Source: Streptomyces sp. SS1-1 (GTDB lineage Bacteria; Actinomycetota; Actinomycetes; Streptomycetales; Streptomycetaceae). Taken from it: DNA of 64,000 nt. The stretch is from contig NZ_WBXN01000004.1 in NCBI RefSeq assembly GCF_008973465.1, positions 5,062,501 to 5,126,500 of the forward strand, read 5' to 3'. A model generated the notes under the pieces. It was given only the letters and a program-made list of their open reading frames with translations, searched no databases and was not told where the DNA came from. Of the stretch, positions 42,418 to 51,765 are shown in pieces. Numbering within the stretch: the stretch's first letter is position 1; every line of letters begins with the position of its first letter. A program made the translations under genes and the position numbers.

Positions 42418-44733
42418 ATGACCCCTTCGCGCCGAGCCCTGCTGACCGCCGCCGCCCTCGCCGCGGCCCTCGGCCGCACCGTCGCGACCCCGGCCCACGC
42501 CGGTGCTGCCGACCCCTACGACACCCTCCGCGCCCGCTGGCTCGGCATCGCCCTCGGCACCGGCTACGACCCCGCCGCCGAGCCCTACGCCGGGCGCCTC
42601 GCCGAGACCGGCACGCTCGCCCGCACGTTCCAGCGGGCCATGGACCCCACCCCCACCTCCCTGTGGCCCGGCCACCCCTTCGACCCGCCCGCCGGGATCA
42701 CCCAGAGCTACACCCGCCTGTGGACCATGACCCAGGCCTACGTCCAGCCCGGCACCGGAGCCACCGCCGACCCCGCCCTGCTCGCCGACGTCCTGCGCGG
42801 CCTCGACCACCTCTCCGCGACCGTCTACCACCCCGGCACCACCCGCTACGGCAACTGGTGGGAGTGGCAGATCGGCAGCCCGCGCCTGCTCATGGACATC
42901 ACGGCGGCCCTGTACGGCCACCTCGGGCAGGCCCGGATCGACGCCGCCTGCGCCGCCGTCGACCACTTCGTCCCCGACACCCTGCTCACCGACTACTCCG
43001 GCACCTCCACCGGCGCCAACCGTGTCGACCTGTGCCGCTCCGTCGTCCTGCGCGGCGTCCTCGGGCGCGCCCCGGACCGGATCGCGCTCGCGCGGGACGC
43101 GCTCTCCCCGGTCTTCCCGTACGTCACGGCGGGCGACGGCCTGTACGCCGACGGCTCCTTCGTGCAGCACACCTGGGTCGCCTACTCCGGCACCTACGGC
43201 CAGGTCCTCCTCGACGGACTCGGACGTCTCTTCGCCCTGCTCGCCGGCTCCGCCTGGGAGGTCACCGACCCGAACCGGCGGATCGTCCTCGACAGCGTCG
43301 AACGCGCCTACGCCCCGCTGATCCACGACGGACTGGTCGTGGACGCCGTCAACGGGCGGGCCATCAGCCGGGGGTACCTGAAGAACGACGAGCGGCGGGT
43401 CATGCGCGGCGACCACTACCACGGGCACGGCCTCATCGCCGCGATCGCCCTTCTCGCCGACGGCGCGAGTCCGGCCGAACGGGACCGGTGGCACGCGCGC
43501 GTCAAGGGCTGGATCGAACGGGACGCCGTGACACCGGTCCTGACGTCACGTCAGTTCGGGGTGGCCGACCTCGCCCGTCTGCACGCCGTCGCACGGGCGC
43601 CGGTCCCCGCCGCACCCGAGCCGACCGGGCACCACCTCTTCGCCGCGATGGACCGCGCCGTCCACCGCCGCCCGCGCTTCGTCGCGAGCATCGCCATGGC
43701 CAGTGACCGGATCGCCCACTACGAGTGCGGCAACGGCGAGAACCCGCGCGGCTGGCACACCGGCGCCGGCATGGTCTCCTGGTGGGCCGACGGCCTCGGC
43801 GACCAGTACACCGACTGGTACTGGCCGACCGTCGACTGGTACCGGCTGCCCGGCACGACCGTCTCCACCCGCCGCCTGCCCGACCGGGCGGGCGGCGAAT
43901 GGGGCGAGGCCCGGCCCGCCGCACGCTGGGTCGGCGGCACGACGGACGGCACGTACGCGGCGATCGGCCAGGAGCTGGAGGGCCTGGGCTCCACACTCCG
44001 CGCCCACAAGGCGTGGTTCTGCCTCGCGGACGCCGTGGTCTGCCTCGGCGCCGGGATCAGCTGCGCCGACGGCGTCCCCGTGGAGACCGTCGTCGACAAC
44101 CGGAACCTGGGCGAGAACGGCACCCAGGCCCTGACGCGCGGCCCCGGCTGGGCCCACCTGGAGGGCCACGGCGGCTGGATCGTCCCGTACGGCCGGCTGC
44201 GCGCCCTGCGCGAGGACCGCACCGGCGCGTGGGCCGACATCAACACGACCAGCACCACCGAGCGCCGCACCCGCCGCTGGCAGACCCTCTGGCTCGACCA
44301 CGGCACCGATCCGCGGGACGCGACCTATCAGTACGTGCTCATGCCGGGCGCGAGCCGGCGGGAGGTCGCCGCGCGGGCGGCCGACCGCGGCTGGCTGACC
44401 GTCCTCGCCAATGACGCGGCCCGCCAGGCCGTCCACGTCCCCTCCCTCGGCGTCACGGCGGCCCTGTTCCGGCAGCCCGGCACCGCGGGCCCCCTCACGG
44501 CCGACGCGGGAGCGAGCGTGCTGCTCCGGCGCCGCGGCCGGACCGCTACCCTCTGGGTGAGCGAGCCGCCCCGCACGGGCGAGCCCCTGGAGATCGTCCT
44601 CGACCACCCCGTACGGCACGTGACGCACGCCGACGAGACGGTCGCGATCGTCGCCACCGGACCCCGGCTCAGGCTCCGCGTCACTCCGGGGACGGTATGC
44701 CGGACCCACCGATGTGAGGTGGTTCTCGCCTGA
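42418..44733 (+). CDS. Secreted polysaccharide lyase family 8 (hyaluronate/chondroitin/xanthan lyase type)
   Basis: 771 residues. The N-terminus is a Tat-type signal (TPSRRALLTAAALAAAL, twin Arg), so export as a folded protein is likely. The PL8 alpha-toroid follows, with active-site residues in YGNWWEWQIG (Asn), SFVQHTWVAYSGTYGQ (His and Tyr) and a conserved Arg near ERAYAPLIHDGLV. The C-terminal half is the beta-sandwich of the family (GNGENPRGWHTGAGMVSWWA, then DWYWPTVDWYRLPGTT). It cleaves uronic-acid-containing polysaccharides by beta-elimination; the exact substrate cannot be fixed. ATG 42418 has AGGG at good spacing; ATG 42412 is in frame but too close. Confidence 0.92.
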   Translation: MTPSRRALLTAAALAAALGRTVATPAHAGAADPYDTLRARWLGIALGTGYDPAAEPYAGRLAETGTLARTFQRAMDPTPTSLWPGHPFDPPAGITQSYTRLWTMTQAYVQPGTGATADPALLADVLRGLDHLSATVYHPGTTRYGNWWEWQIGSPRLLMDITAALYGHLGQARIDAACAAVDHFVPDTLLTDYSGTSTGANRVDLCRSVVLRGVLGRAPDRIALARDALSPVFPYVTAGDGLYADGSFVQHTWVAYSGTYGQVLLDGLGRLFALLAGSAWEVTDPNRRIVLDSVERAYAPLIHDGLVVDAVNGRAISRGYLKNDERRVMRGDHYHGHGLIAAIALLADGASPAERDRWHARVKGWIERDAVTPVLTSRQFGVADLARLHAVARAPVPAAPEPTGHHLFAAMDRAVHRRPRFVASIAMASDRIAHYECGNGENPRGWHTGAGMVSWWADGLGDQYTDWYWPTVDWYRLPGTTVSTRRLPDRAGGEWGEARPAARWVGGTTDGTYAAIGQELEGLGSTLRAHKAWFCLADAVVCLGAGISCADGVPVETVVDNRNLGENGTQALTRGPGWAHLEGHGGWIVPYGRLRALREDRTGAWADINTTSTTERRTRRWQTLWLDHGTDPRDATYQYVLMPGASRREVAARAADRGWLTVLANDAARQAVHVPSLGVTAALFRQPGTAGPLTADAGASVLLRRRGRTATLWVSEPPRTGEPLEIVLDHPVRHVTHADETVAIVATGPRLRLRVTPGTVCRTHRCEVVLA

Positions 44734-44875
44734 CGGGTTTGTGCGACCCCCACAACGCACAGGCCCTCTGAGCAGTCGGAAAGGCTGCATGCCGCCGTGG
44801 TTCTGTTCAGTGCTACCAGGAAAACGCTCCGGAGACTGTGAGGAGTCGACGGCTCGCATTGCGCCGGGTCCTTCG

Positions 44876-44881
44876 TAAGGT
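44876..44881 (+). promoter_or_regulatory. Putative -10 hexamer for leaderless accB
   Basis: TAAGGT ends six bases before the ATG at 44888. No Shine-Dalgarno sequence precedes the gene. Confidence 0.45.
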
Positions 44882-44887
44882 CACTAC

Positions 44888-46471
44888 ATGACCGTTTTGG
44901 ATGAGGCACCGGGTGAGCCGATCGACGCCCGTGGACGGACCGCCGAGCTGCACGAGATCCGTGCCCAGGCGCTGGCCGGCCCGAGCGAGAAGGCCACCGC
45001 GGCGCAGCACGCCAAGGGGAAGCTGACCGCCCGGGAGCGCATCGAGCTGCTCCTGGACCCGGGCACCTTCCGGGAGGTCGAGCAGCTGCGCCGGCACCGG
45101 GCCCAGGGCTTCGGCCTGGAGTCCAAGAAGCCGTACACCGACGGTGTCATCACCGGCTGGGGCACGGTCGAGGGCCGCACGGTCTTCGTGTACGCGCACG
45201 ACTTCCGGATCTTCGGCGGCGCGCTGGGCGAGGCCCACGCCACCAAGATCCACAAGATCATGGACATGGCCATCGCGGCCGGTGCCCCGCTGGTCTCCCT
45301 GAACGACGGCGCCGGCGCCCGTATCCAGGAGGGCGTCTCCGCCCTCGCCGGGTACGGCGGCATCTTCCAGCGCAACACCAAGGCGTCCGGCGTCATCCCG
45401 CAGATCAGCGTGATGCTCGGCCCGTGCGCGGGCGGCGCGGCCTACAGCCCCGCCCTCACGGACTTCGTGTTCATGGTCCGCGACACCTCGCAGATGTTCA
45501 TCACCGGCCCCGACGTGGTCAAGGCCGTGACGGGCGAGGAGATCACCCAGAACGGCCTCGGCGGCGCCGACGTGCACGCCGAGACCTCCGGCGTCTGCCA
45601 CTTCGCGTACGACGACGAGGAGACGTGCATCGCCGAGGTGCGCTACCTCCTCTCGCTCCTCCCGCAGAACAACCGGGAGAACCCGCCCCGCGTGGAGCCG
45701 TCGGACCCCGCGGACCGCCGCAGCGAGACGCTCCTCGACCTGGTCCCGGCCGACGGCAACCGGCCGTACGACATGACCAAGGTCATCGAGGAGATCGTCG
45801 ACGACGGCGAGTTCCTGGAGGTCCACGAGCGCTGGGCGCGGAACATCATCTGCGCGCTGGCCCGCCTCGACGGCCAGGTCGTCGGCATCGTCGCCAACCA
45901 GCCCCAGACGCTGGCGGGCGTGCTCGACATCGAGGCGTCCGAGAAGGCCGCCCGCTTCGTGCAGATGTGCGACGCCTTCAACATCCCGATCATCACGTTC
46001 CTCGACGTCCCCGGCTTCCTCCCGGGCGTCGACCAGGAGCACGGCGGCATCATCCGCCACGGCGCCAAGCTGCTGTACGCCTACTGCAACGCGACCGTGC
46101 CCCGGATCTCCCTGATCCTGCGCAAGGCGTACGGCGGCGCGTACATCGTCATGGACAGCCAGTCCATCGGCGCCGACCTCACCTACGCCTGGCCGACCAA
46201 CGAGATCGCCGTGATGGGCGCCGAGGGCGCCGCCAACGTCATCTTCCGCCGGCAGATCGCCGAGGCGGAGGACCCCGAGGCCATGCGGGCGCGCATGGTC
46301 AAGGAGTACAAGTCCGAGCTGATGCACCCGTACTACGCGGCCGAACGGGGCCTGGTCGACGACGTGATCGACCCCTCCGAGACCCGCGAGGTCCTCGTCC
46401 GCTCCCTGGCGATGCTGCACACCAAGCACGCCGACCTGCCGTCCCGCAAGCACGGCAACCCTCCGCAGTAA
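44888..46471 (+). CDS. accB: Acyl-CoA carboxylase carboxyltransferase beta subunit (AccB type)
   Basis: 527 residues of the carboxyltransferase family. It transfers CO2 from carboxybiotin to acetyl- or propionyl-CoA, giving malonyl- or methylmalonyl-CoA for fatty acids and polyketides. Both crotonase-like halves are present, with oxyanion-hole regions (GPCAGGAAYSPALTDF and KAYGGAYIVMDSQ). Residue 420 is Ile in GGAYIVM. In S. coelicolor the equivalent Ile marks AccB, which accepts acetyl-CoA, whereas PccB has Asp there. The epsilon subunit gene follows 45 bases later. The biotin carboxylase alpha chain is not in this window. Confidence 0.96.
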   Translation: MTVLDEAPGEPIDARGRTAELHEIRAQALAGPSEKATAAQHAKGKLTARERIELLLDPGTFREVEQLRRHRAQGFGLESKKPYTDGVITGWGTVEGRTVFVYAHDFRIFGGALGEAHATKIHKIMDMAIAAGAPLVSLNDGAGARIQEGVSALAGYGGIFQRNTKASGVIPQISVMLGPCAGGAAYSPALTDFVFMVRDTSQMFITGPDVVKAVTGEEITQNGLGGADVHAETSGVCHFAYDDEETCIAEVRYLLSLLPQNNRENPPRVEPSDPADRRSETLLDLVPADGNRPYDMTKVIEEIVDDGEFLEVHERWARNIICALARLDGQVVGIVANQPQTLAGVLDIEASEKAARFVQMCDAFNIPIITFLDVPGFLPGVDQEHGGIIRHGAKLLYAYCNATVPRISLILRKAYGGAYIVMDSQSIGADLTYAWPTNEIAVMGAEGAANVIFRRQIAEAEDPEAMRARMVKEYKSELMHPYYAAERGLVDDVIDPSETREVLVRSLAMLHTKHADLPSRKHGNPPQ

Positions 46472-46516
46472 CCCACCGGTATCCGTGCGGAAACCTCATC
46501 CATGGAGACTGAGCCC

Positions 46517-46708
46517 ATGAACGTCCCTGACATCCGCGTCGAGAAGGGCCACGCCGAGCCCGAGGAAGTCGCCGCCATCACGGCGATCCTCCTGGCCCGC
46601 GCCGCCGCCCGGCCCGCCGCCGCCCCGGCCCACCGGGGCCGCCCGAAGGCCGGCTGGCGCCGCCTGGAGCGCGAGGGCGGCTTCCGCGCCCCCCACAGCT
46701 GGCGCTGA
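46517..46708 (+). CDS. accE: Acyl-CoA carboxylase epsilon subunit
   Basis: 63 residues from ATG 46517, which has GGAGA eight bases upstream; ATG 46502 would add five residues. The pattern VPDIRVEKGHAEPEEVAAIT followed by an Ala-rich helix and the C-terminal GWRRLEREGGFRAPHSW is that of AccE. This small protein binds the beta subunit hexamer and raises activity of the actinobacterial acetyl-CoA carboxylase. Position right after accB supports the call. Confidence 0.93.
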   Translation: MNVPDIRVEKGHAEPEEVAAITAILLARAAARPAAAPAHRGRPKAGWRRLEREGGFRAPHSWR

Positions 46709-46723
46709 CCCGCGACCGACCAC

Positions 46724-46755
46724 GAAGGGCCCCTCTCCCGGGAGAGGGGCCCTTC
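46724..46755 (+). terminator. Perfect palindromic terminator after accE
   Basis: GAAGGGCCCCTCTCCC (46724-46739) is followed directly by its reverse complement (46740-46755), a 32-base perfect palindrome ending the accB-accE unit. Confidence 0.85.
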
Positions 46756-46793
46756 CGCGTCCCTGAGGGGCGCCTGGAGCCGCGCGACGGACA

Positions 46794-46836
46794 CAGGGAT
46801 GCCCCGGACGGTGAACGACCGTCCGGGGCATCCCTG
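46794..46836 (-). terminator. Terminator of the first conservon operon
   Basis: CAGGGATGCCCCGGACGGT (46794-46812) pairs perfectly with the arm at 46818-46836 around GAACG, a 19-base stem located just past the GTPase stop on the minus strand. Confidence 0.85.
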
Positions 46837-46856
46837 TGGAGCGAGGAGACCCGTGT

Positions 46857-47438
46857 CTAGCGCAGCCGCGCCATCAGCGCGTGCTCCACGAGCGTGATCA
46901 GCGCCGACTTGGCGTCCGCGCGGTGCCGGGCGTCCGTCGTGATGATCGGGGTGTCGGGGCCGATCTGCAGCGCCTCGCGCACCTCGTCCGGGTTGTACGG
47001 CTGGTTGCCGTCGAAGCCGTTCAGCGCGATGACGAACGGCAGGCCGCTGTTCTCGAAGTAGTCGACCGCGGGGAAGCAGTCGGCGAGACGGCGGGTGTCC
47101 ACCAGCACGATCGCGCCGATGGCGCCGCGCACGAGGTCGTCCCACATGAACCAGAAGCGGTCCTGGCCGGGCGTACCGAAGAGGTACAGGATCAGGTCCT
47201 GGTCCAGGGTGATACGGCCGAAGTCCATGGCGACCGTCGTGGTCGTCTTGTCCCCGGTGTGGGTGAGGTCGTCGATGCCCGCCGAAGCAGACGTCATGAC
47301 GGCCTCCGTGCGCAGCGGGTTGATCTCCGAGACGGCGCCGACGAACGTGGTCTTGCCCACGCCGAAGCCGCCCGCCACCACGATCTTCGCGGAGGTGGTG
47401 GAGCGGGAAGGACCGCCGCTAGAGCTTGCGAAGTCCAC
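46857..47438 (-). CDS. cvnD2: Conservon GTPase CvnD (accE-proximal conservon)
   Basis: 193 residues, small Ras-like/MglA-related GTPase. The P-loop is GGFGVGKTT. The switch region includes DFGRITLDQDLILYLFGTPGQ, written here only as key parts DFGRI and GTPGQ. The base-recognition motif is NGFD instead of NKxD. It is the last gene of a cvnA-B-C-D operon, whose products form a membrane complex likened to a eukaryotic G-protein-coupled receptor. Its start lies within the last 20 bases of cvnC. It differs from the second CvnD at only four positions after a variable N-terminus. Numbering follows the S. coelicolor order from memory. Confidence 0.93.
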   Translation of the reverse strand: MDFASSSGGPSRSTTSAKIVVAGGFGVGKTTFVGAVSEINPLRTEAVMTSASAGIDDLTHTGDKTTTTVAMDFGRITLDQDLILYLFGTPGQDRFWFMWDDLVRGAIGAIVLVDTRRLADCFPAVDYFENSGLPFVIALNGFDGNQPYNPDEVREALQIGPDTPIITTDARHRADAKSALITLVEHALMARLR

Positions 47439-47988
47439 TGAGCACCCTTTCGAGCAGTGTCACGTCTGGCTGGCCGCCGGCGTTCTCGTCGCCGCCGGGC
47501 TGATGGATCGCGACCAGTCCTGCCTCCGCCAAGTCGGCGACGAGGATCCTGGCCACGCCGAGGGGGATCGTGAGGAGGGCCGAGATCTCGGCCACCGATT
47601 TGATCTCTCGGCAGAGGTTGCAGATCCGCTGATGCTCGGGCAGCTGGCCCTGCATCTGGTGCGGCTGCGCGGTGGTGTGCACCAGCGCCTCGATGGCGAG
47701 CTGGTAGCGCGGGCGGGTCCGGCCGCCGGTCATGGCGTACGGACGCACCAGGGGGTTGTTCGACGCCCCGGCGGGCGTCGGCTCAGGGGCGCGTCGCTGC
47801 GGCTGCACCGGCTGGATGCGCGGCGCCGGCGGCTGGTCGTACGGCGAGGGCCCGGGGCCCTGCGGGGCGTACGGCTGCCGCTGGTTCGGCTGGGAGGGGA
47901 AGTACCGGTTCTGGGAACCGTCGTTCTGGCCCTGGGCAGGGCCGTACGACCAGTTGCCCGATGACGAACCGTCTGGGGGTGTTGCCAC
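47419..47988 (-). CDS. cvnC2: Conservon DUF742 protein CvnC
   Basis: 189 residues from GTG 47988, which follows GGAGGAGGAG. A Pro/Gln/Gly-rich N-terminal half (about 1-80) precedes the DUF742 domain (LVRPYAMTGGRTRPRYQLAI, then EHQRICNLCREIKSVAEISA, then GVARILVADLAEAGLVAIHQ). The domain has a winged-helix-like pattern and is thought to bridge the kinase and GTPase rather than bind DNA. Its stop overlaps the cvnD start by 20 bases. The long disordered N-terminus is the main difference from the other copy. Confidence 0.92.
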   Translation of the reverse strand: MATPPDGSSSGNWSYGPAQGQNDGSQNRYFPSQPNQRQPYAPQGPGPSPYDQPPAPRIQPVQPQRRAPEPTPAGASNNPLVRPYAMTGGRTRPRYQLAIEALVHTTAQPHQMQGQLPEHQRICNLCREIKSVAEISALLTIPLGVARILVADLAEAGLVAIHQPGGDENAGGQPDVTLLERVLSGLRKL

Positions 47989-48083
47989 TTTCTCTCCTCC
48001 TCCGACTGTGCCTGGCACCCATCATGTGGAGCCGCGTCCCGAAACCTTACGGCCCCGGGACGCCAAAACGCACCGCTGTCCGT

Positions 48084-48497
48084 TCAGTTGAGCAGGCTCC
48101 CTTGGAGTTCCGCCCGCAGATCGGGCGTCAGGACCGTACCGGCACGGTCGACCAGAAGCGCCATCTCGTACCCGATGAGGCCGATGTCCGCCTCGGGATG
48201 TGCGAGGACCGCGAGGGACGAACCGTCGGAGATGGACATGATGAAGAGGAATCCCCGCTCCATCTCCACAACCGTCTGGTTCACGCTGCCGCCCTCGAAG
48301 ATGCGGGAGGCGCCTGCCGTCAGTGACGTCAGACCGGAGGCGACGGCCGCGAGCTGGTCGGCGCGGTCGCGCGGGAAGCCTTCGGACATCGCCAGAAGGA
48401 GTCCGTCGGCGGAGACCACCACCGTGTGGGACACCCCGGGGGTGTTGTCCACGAAGTTGGTGATCAACCAGTTCAGGTTCTGTGCCGCCTGGCTCAT
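48084..48497 (-). CDS. cvnB2: Conservon roadblock/LC7 protein CvnB
   Basis: 137 residues of the roadblock/LC7 fold: LNWLITNFVDNTPGVSHTVV, then SADGLLLAMSEGFPRDRADQ, then GSSLAVLAHPEADIGLIGYE. Roadblock proteins regulate small GTPases; in conservons CvnB is expected to act between CvnA and CvnD. ATG 48497 starts the conserved domain. It begins 11 bases after the kinase gene and differs from the second CvnB at six positions. Confidence 0.94.
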   Translation of the reverse strand: MSQAAQNLNWLITNFVDNTPGVSHTVVVSADGLLLAMSEGFPRDRADQLAAVASGLTSLTAGASRIFEGGSVNQTVVEMERGFLFIMSISDGSSLAVLAHPEADIGLIGYEMALLVDRAGTVLTPDLRAELQGSLLN

Positions 48498-48507
48498 CGG
48501 GCTCACA

Positions 48508-51500
48508 CTAACGCTCCTGGTTGTAGGTGCTGTCAGGACCGAAGCCCTGGCCGTTCGTTTCACTTCCCGCGCTGCGACCCCGCTGGACACCGCGGCGCAG
48601 GTTGCTCAGCCTGCCCCGGACGTCCTCGGGAGCACGGGAGACCTGTGGGCCCCCCTGGGGGGTGGTTTCGGCGGCTCCCTGGACCAGGTTGGCCTTCGGG
48701 ACCCGCCGCGGCAGGCCGGAGGAGGTGACCCCGCCCGCCTTGGGCTTCCGGAGCTGCGAGGCCTGCTGCCAGCGCTCGTCGTTCTGCGAACGCCAGGCGC
48801 TGTCGCCGTTGCTCTCCGGAGTGGGAGCCGGCGCCGGCGCGTCCTGCCGCACGGGCCGCGTGCCGTTGGTGCCGCTCGCGGCGGCGCCGCGACGCGGAAG
48901 CCCGGCGTCGGTCAGTGCGTGGGGCGCGGATTGCGCCGGTCCCGGACGGTCGAAGCCTACGCCGTCGGACTCGCCCGCGTCACCGGCCTGCGCGGATTCC
49001 GTTTCCGGAGCGTACTGCTCCTGGTAGCCGTCGCGGTAGCCGCTCTGCTGAGGCCAGTCGTCCTGGTGGCGCCGCTGGTCGAAGGCCGTGAAGCCGTCCT
49101 GTGCGGAGCCGTTGCGGGCCACCGGCTCCTCGGCGGCGGGCTCCGCATAGCCGGAGTCCGGGTAGCCGTTGGGGGACGAGAAGGAGTCGTCGCGGGGCAG
49201 GCCGCCGTTCGGCGCGTAGTACGTGTCGTCGTACGACGCCTGCTGGGGCTCCTCGTAGCCGGAGTGCTGCTGCTCGCCGTACGCCTGCTGCTGGTCCTCG
49301 TAGGACTGCTGCCGCTGGTCGTCGTACGCCTGCTGCTGGTCGTAGCCGTCCTGCTGCCCCGCGTAGCCGTTGTGCTCGTCGTAGGCGGGCTGGCCGAACT
49401 CGTCGTAGGCGGGGGCCTCGGAGCCCTCCGGGCCGTGCGACTGGGCCTCCAGGGCCGCCCGGCGCTCCTCGCGCATCAGGGAGCGGCCGACGGGGTCCAG
49501 CTCGCGGATGTCGTCCGGGACCTCGGTGTAGGCGCTGTCGTCGAAGCCGAGCTCGGCCGCGGTACGCATCGGCTGACCGAAGTTCTCACCCTGGAACTGC
49601 TGCTCCGGGATGATCTGCGAGACGGTGAACTCGTCCTGCGACGGCTGCTGTTCACCGCCGCCGCCACCGTGCGTGATGGCGTCCGGCAGCATGACCAGCG
49701 AGGTGGTGCCGGCCTGCTCGCCCGAGGGGCGCAGCTGGACGCGGATGCCGTGCCGGTCGGACAGCCGGCCGACCACGAACAGACCCATGCGCTGGGATAT
49801 CGCCGCGTCGACGGTGGGCGGGTTCGCCAGCTTGTGGTTGATGTCCGCGAAGTCCTCGGCGGTGAGGCCGATGCCCTTGTCGTGGATCTCGATCATCACG
49901 CGGCCGTCGGGGAGACGGGTCGCGGTGACGCGGACCTTGGTCTGCGGCGAGGAGAACGTGGTGGCGTTCTCCAGCAGCTCGGCCAGCAGGTGCACGAGGT
50001 CGGTGACCGCGCGGCCGTGGATCTCGGCCTCCGGGACGCCGGACAGCTCGATGCGCTCGTACTGCTCCACCTCGGAGGAGGCGGCGCGCAGCACGTCGAC
50101 CAGCGGGACCGGCTGGTCCCAGCGGCGGCCGGGCTCCTCGCCGGCGAGGACGAGGAGGTTCTCGCCGTTGCGGCGCATACGGGTCGCGAGGTGGTCCAGC
50201 TTGAAGAGGTTCTCCAGCTGGTCCGGGTCGGCCTCGTTGTTCTCCAGGTCGGTGATCAGGGTCAGCTGGCCCTCGATCAGCGACTGGTTGCGGCGCGACA
50301 GGTTGGTGAAGATCGCGTTGATGTTGCCCCGCAGCAGAGCCTGCTCGGCGGCGAGCCGGACGGCCTCGCGGTGGACCTGGTCGAAGGCGCGGGCGACTTC
50401 GCCGATCTCGTCGCGGGTGGTGATCGGGATGGGCGCGACCCGGGTGTCGACCCGGCCGGGGTCGGTGCGCGAGAGCTGGTCGACCAGCATCGGCAGACGC
50501 TGCTCGGCGATACCGAAGGCGGCGTTGCGCAGCTGGCGCATCGAGCGGGACATCTGGCGGGCGACCGCGCCGGCCAGGATGAACGCGACGAGCAGGGCGA
50601 CCACGACGGCCGCACCGGTGATGAGGGCGTCGGTCTTGGCGTCCTCGGAGACGGTCGCGGCGTCGTTCACGGCCTTGCTGACGAGGTCCGTCTCGATCTC
50701 GCGGTAGCCCTCGTACTTGGCGGTGGAGGCGCCCAGCCACGCCTTGGGCGTGACGCCCTTGGCGGCCAGCTGCTCGGGGGTGAAGGTGCCCGCGGCGATG
50801 CCCTGGAGCATGGCGTCGGCGGCCGGCATGGCGGTGTAGGCGCCGCCCTGCGTGGAGCTGCTGTCACCGGCGTTGACGGCGGTGCCCTTGTCGCCGATCT
50901 TCTTTCGCTGCGCGGCCATGATGTCGTCGAGCTGGTCGACGTCGTCCTGGGTGGCGCCCGAGACGAACTCGTTGATCGCGATGCCCTCGAGGTAGCGGTA
51001 CGACACGAGGGAGATGCCCTGCTGGCGGACCACGGCCTCCTTGGTGCTCGGCCGTATCAGCATGTGCACGGCGATCGAGCGCTGGAGGGAGGTGGCGGCC
51101 TTGGCGAGGGCCACGGCGTAGACGGTACGGCCGTAGGAGGTGACGTTGCCGGTTCCCAGGCTGAGCTCGTTGGCGAACTCCATCAGGGAGTGCTGGACGG
51201 CGACGTATCCCTCTTCGGTCTTCACCGGGTCCATGGACTTGGTGTAGGCCGCCTGACGCAGGGGCGCCAGCTTGGTCTCGTTGGACCGGAAGAGCTGCAT
51301 ACGGCGGTCGAGCGCGGCCGTGTGCGGGAGGTTCTGCGCGGCCTCGTCGAACTTCGCCTTGGCGCTGTCGGTTGCGGAGCGCAGCTGGGTCACGGTGTCC
51401 GTGGTGCCCTTGCCCTGGAGCAGGTCGGCCGCGGTGAGGTCGCGCTCGTCCAGCAGGGCGTTGCCGTACTCGGCGGCGGAGCGCACGAGGAGGGCGACGT

Positions 51501-51765
51501 TCTCGGCGTCCTCGGCCTCCTGCCAGGTGTCGATCGAGCTCTTCACCTGGAAGCCGCCCATGACGAGGCCGACCATCACGGGTATGAGCAGGATCGCGTT
51601 CAGCCTGGTCGGCACGCGCCAGTTGCGCGGCGAGAAGCGGCCGCCGCTGCGGGCCGGCGCGGCCGTGGGCTCGGATCCGGGCACAGGGGCGGGCGCCGCT
51701 CCGCGCGGCGGCGGGGTGAAGTTGCCCCGGGCCGACGGCTCGGGACTGTTCTTGCTTCGCCTCAC
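48508..51765 (-). CDS. cvnA2: Conservon sensor kinase CvnA
   Basis: 1,085 residues. A basic Pro-rich N-terminus leads to a first membrane helix (LNAILLIPVMVGLVMGG), an extracytoplasmic nitrate-sensor (NIT)-like domain (about 75-380), a second helix (ALITGAAVVVALLVAFILAG) and a HAMP domain. A dimerisation helix (LDHLATRMRRNGENLLVLAG) and an HATPase domain follow, with N-box ELLENATTF and G-boxes HDKGIGL and RMGLFVVGRLS. The long C-terminal region is disordered and rich in Gln, Tyr and Asp (about 740-900), ending in a conserved basic tail (SGLPRRVPKANLV, SRAPEDVRGRLSNLRRG). Start GTG 51765 overlaps the end of a short ORF. Ligand unknown. Confidence 0.92.
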   Translation of the reverse strand: MRRSKNSPEPSARGNFTPPPRGAAPAPVPGSEPTAAPARSGGRFSPRNWRVPTRLNAILLIPVMVGLVMGGFQVKSSIDTWQEAEDAENVALLVRSAAEYGNALLDERDLTAADLLQGKGTTDTVTQLRSATDSAKAKFDEAAQNLPHTAALDRRMQLFRSNETKLAPLRQAAYTKSMDPVKTEEGYVAVQHSLMEFANELSLGTGNVTSYGRTVYAVALAKAATSLQRSIAVHMLIRPSTKEAVVRQQGISLVSYRYLEGIAINEFVSGATQDDVDQLDDIMAAQRKKIGDKGTAVNAGDSSSTQGGAYTAMPAADAMLQGIAAGTFTPEQLAAKGVTPKAWLGASTAKYEGYREIETDLVSKAVNDAATVSEDAKTDALITGAAVVVALLVAFILAGAVARQMSRSMRQLRNAAFGIAEQRLPMLVDQLSRTDPGRVDTRVAPIPITTRDEIGEVARAFDQVHREAVRLAAEQALLRGNINAIFTNLSRRNQSLIEGQLTLITDLENNEADPDQLENLFKLDHLATRMRRNGENLLVLAGEEPGRRWDQPVPLVDVLRAASSEVEQYERIELSGVPEAEIHGRAVTDLVHLLAELLENATTFSSPQTKVRVTATRLPDGRVMIEIHDKGIGLTAEDFADINHKLANPPTVDAAISQRMGLFVVGRLSDRHGIRVQLRPSGEQAGTTSLVMLPDAITHGGGGGEQQPSQDEFTVSQIIPEQQFQGENFGQPMRTAAELGFDDSAYTEVPDDIRELDPVGRSLMREERRAALEAQSHGPEGSEAPAYDEFGQPAYDEHNGYAGQQDGYDQQQAYDDQRQQSYEDQQQAYGEQQHSGYEEPQQASYDDTYYAPNGGLPRDDSFSSPNGYPDSGYAEPAAEEPVARNGSAQDGFTAFDQRRHQDDWPQQSGYRDGYQEQYAPETESAQAGDAGESDGVGFDRPGPAQSAPHALTDAGLPRRGAAASGTNGTRPVRQDAPAPAPTPESNGDSAWRSQNDERWQQASQLRKPKAGGVTSSGLPRRVPKANLVQGAAETTPQGGPQVSRAPEDVRGRLSNLRRGVQRGRSAGSETNGQGFGPDSTYNQER

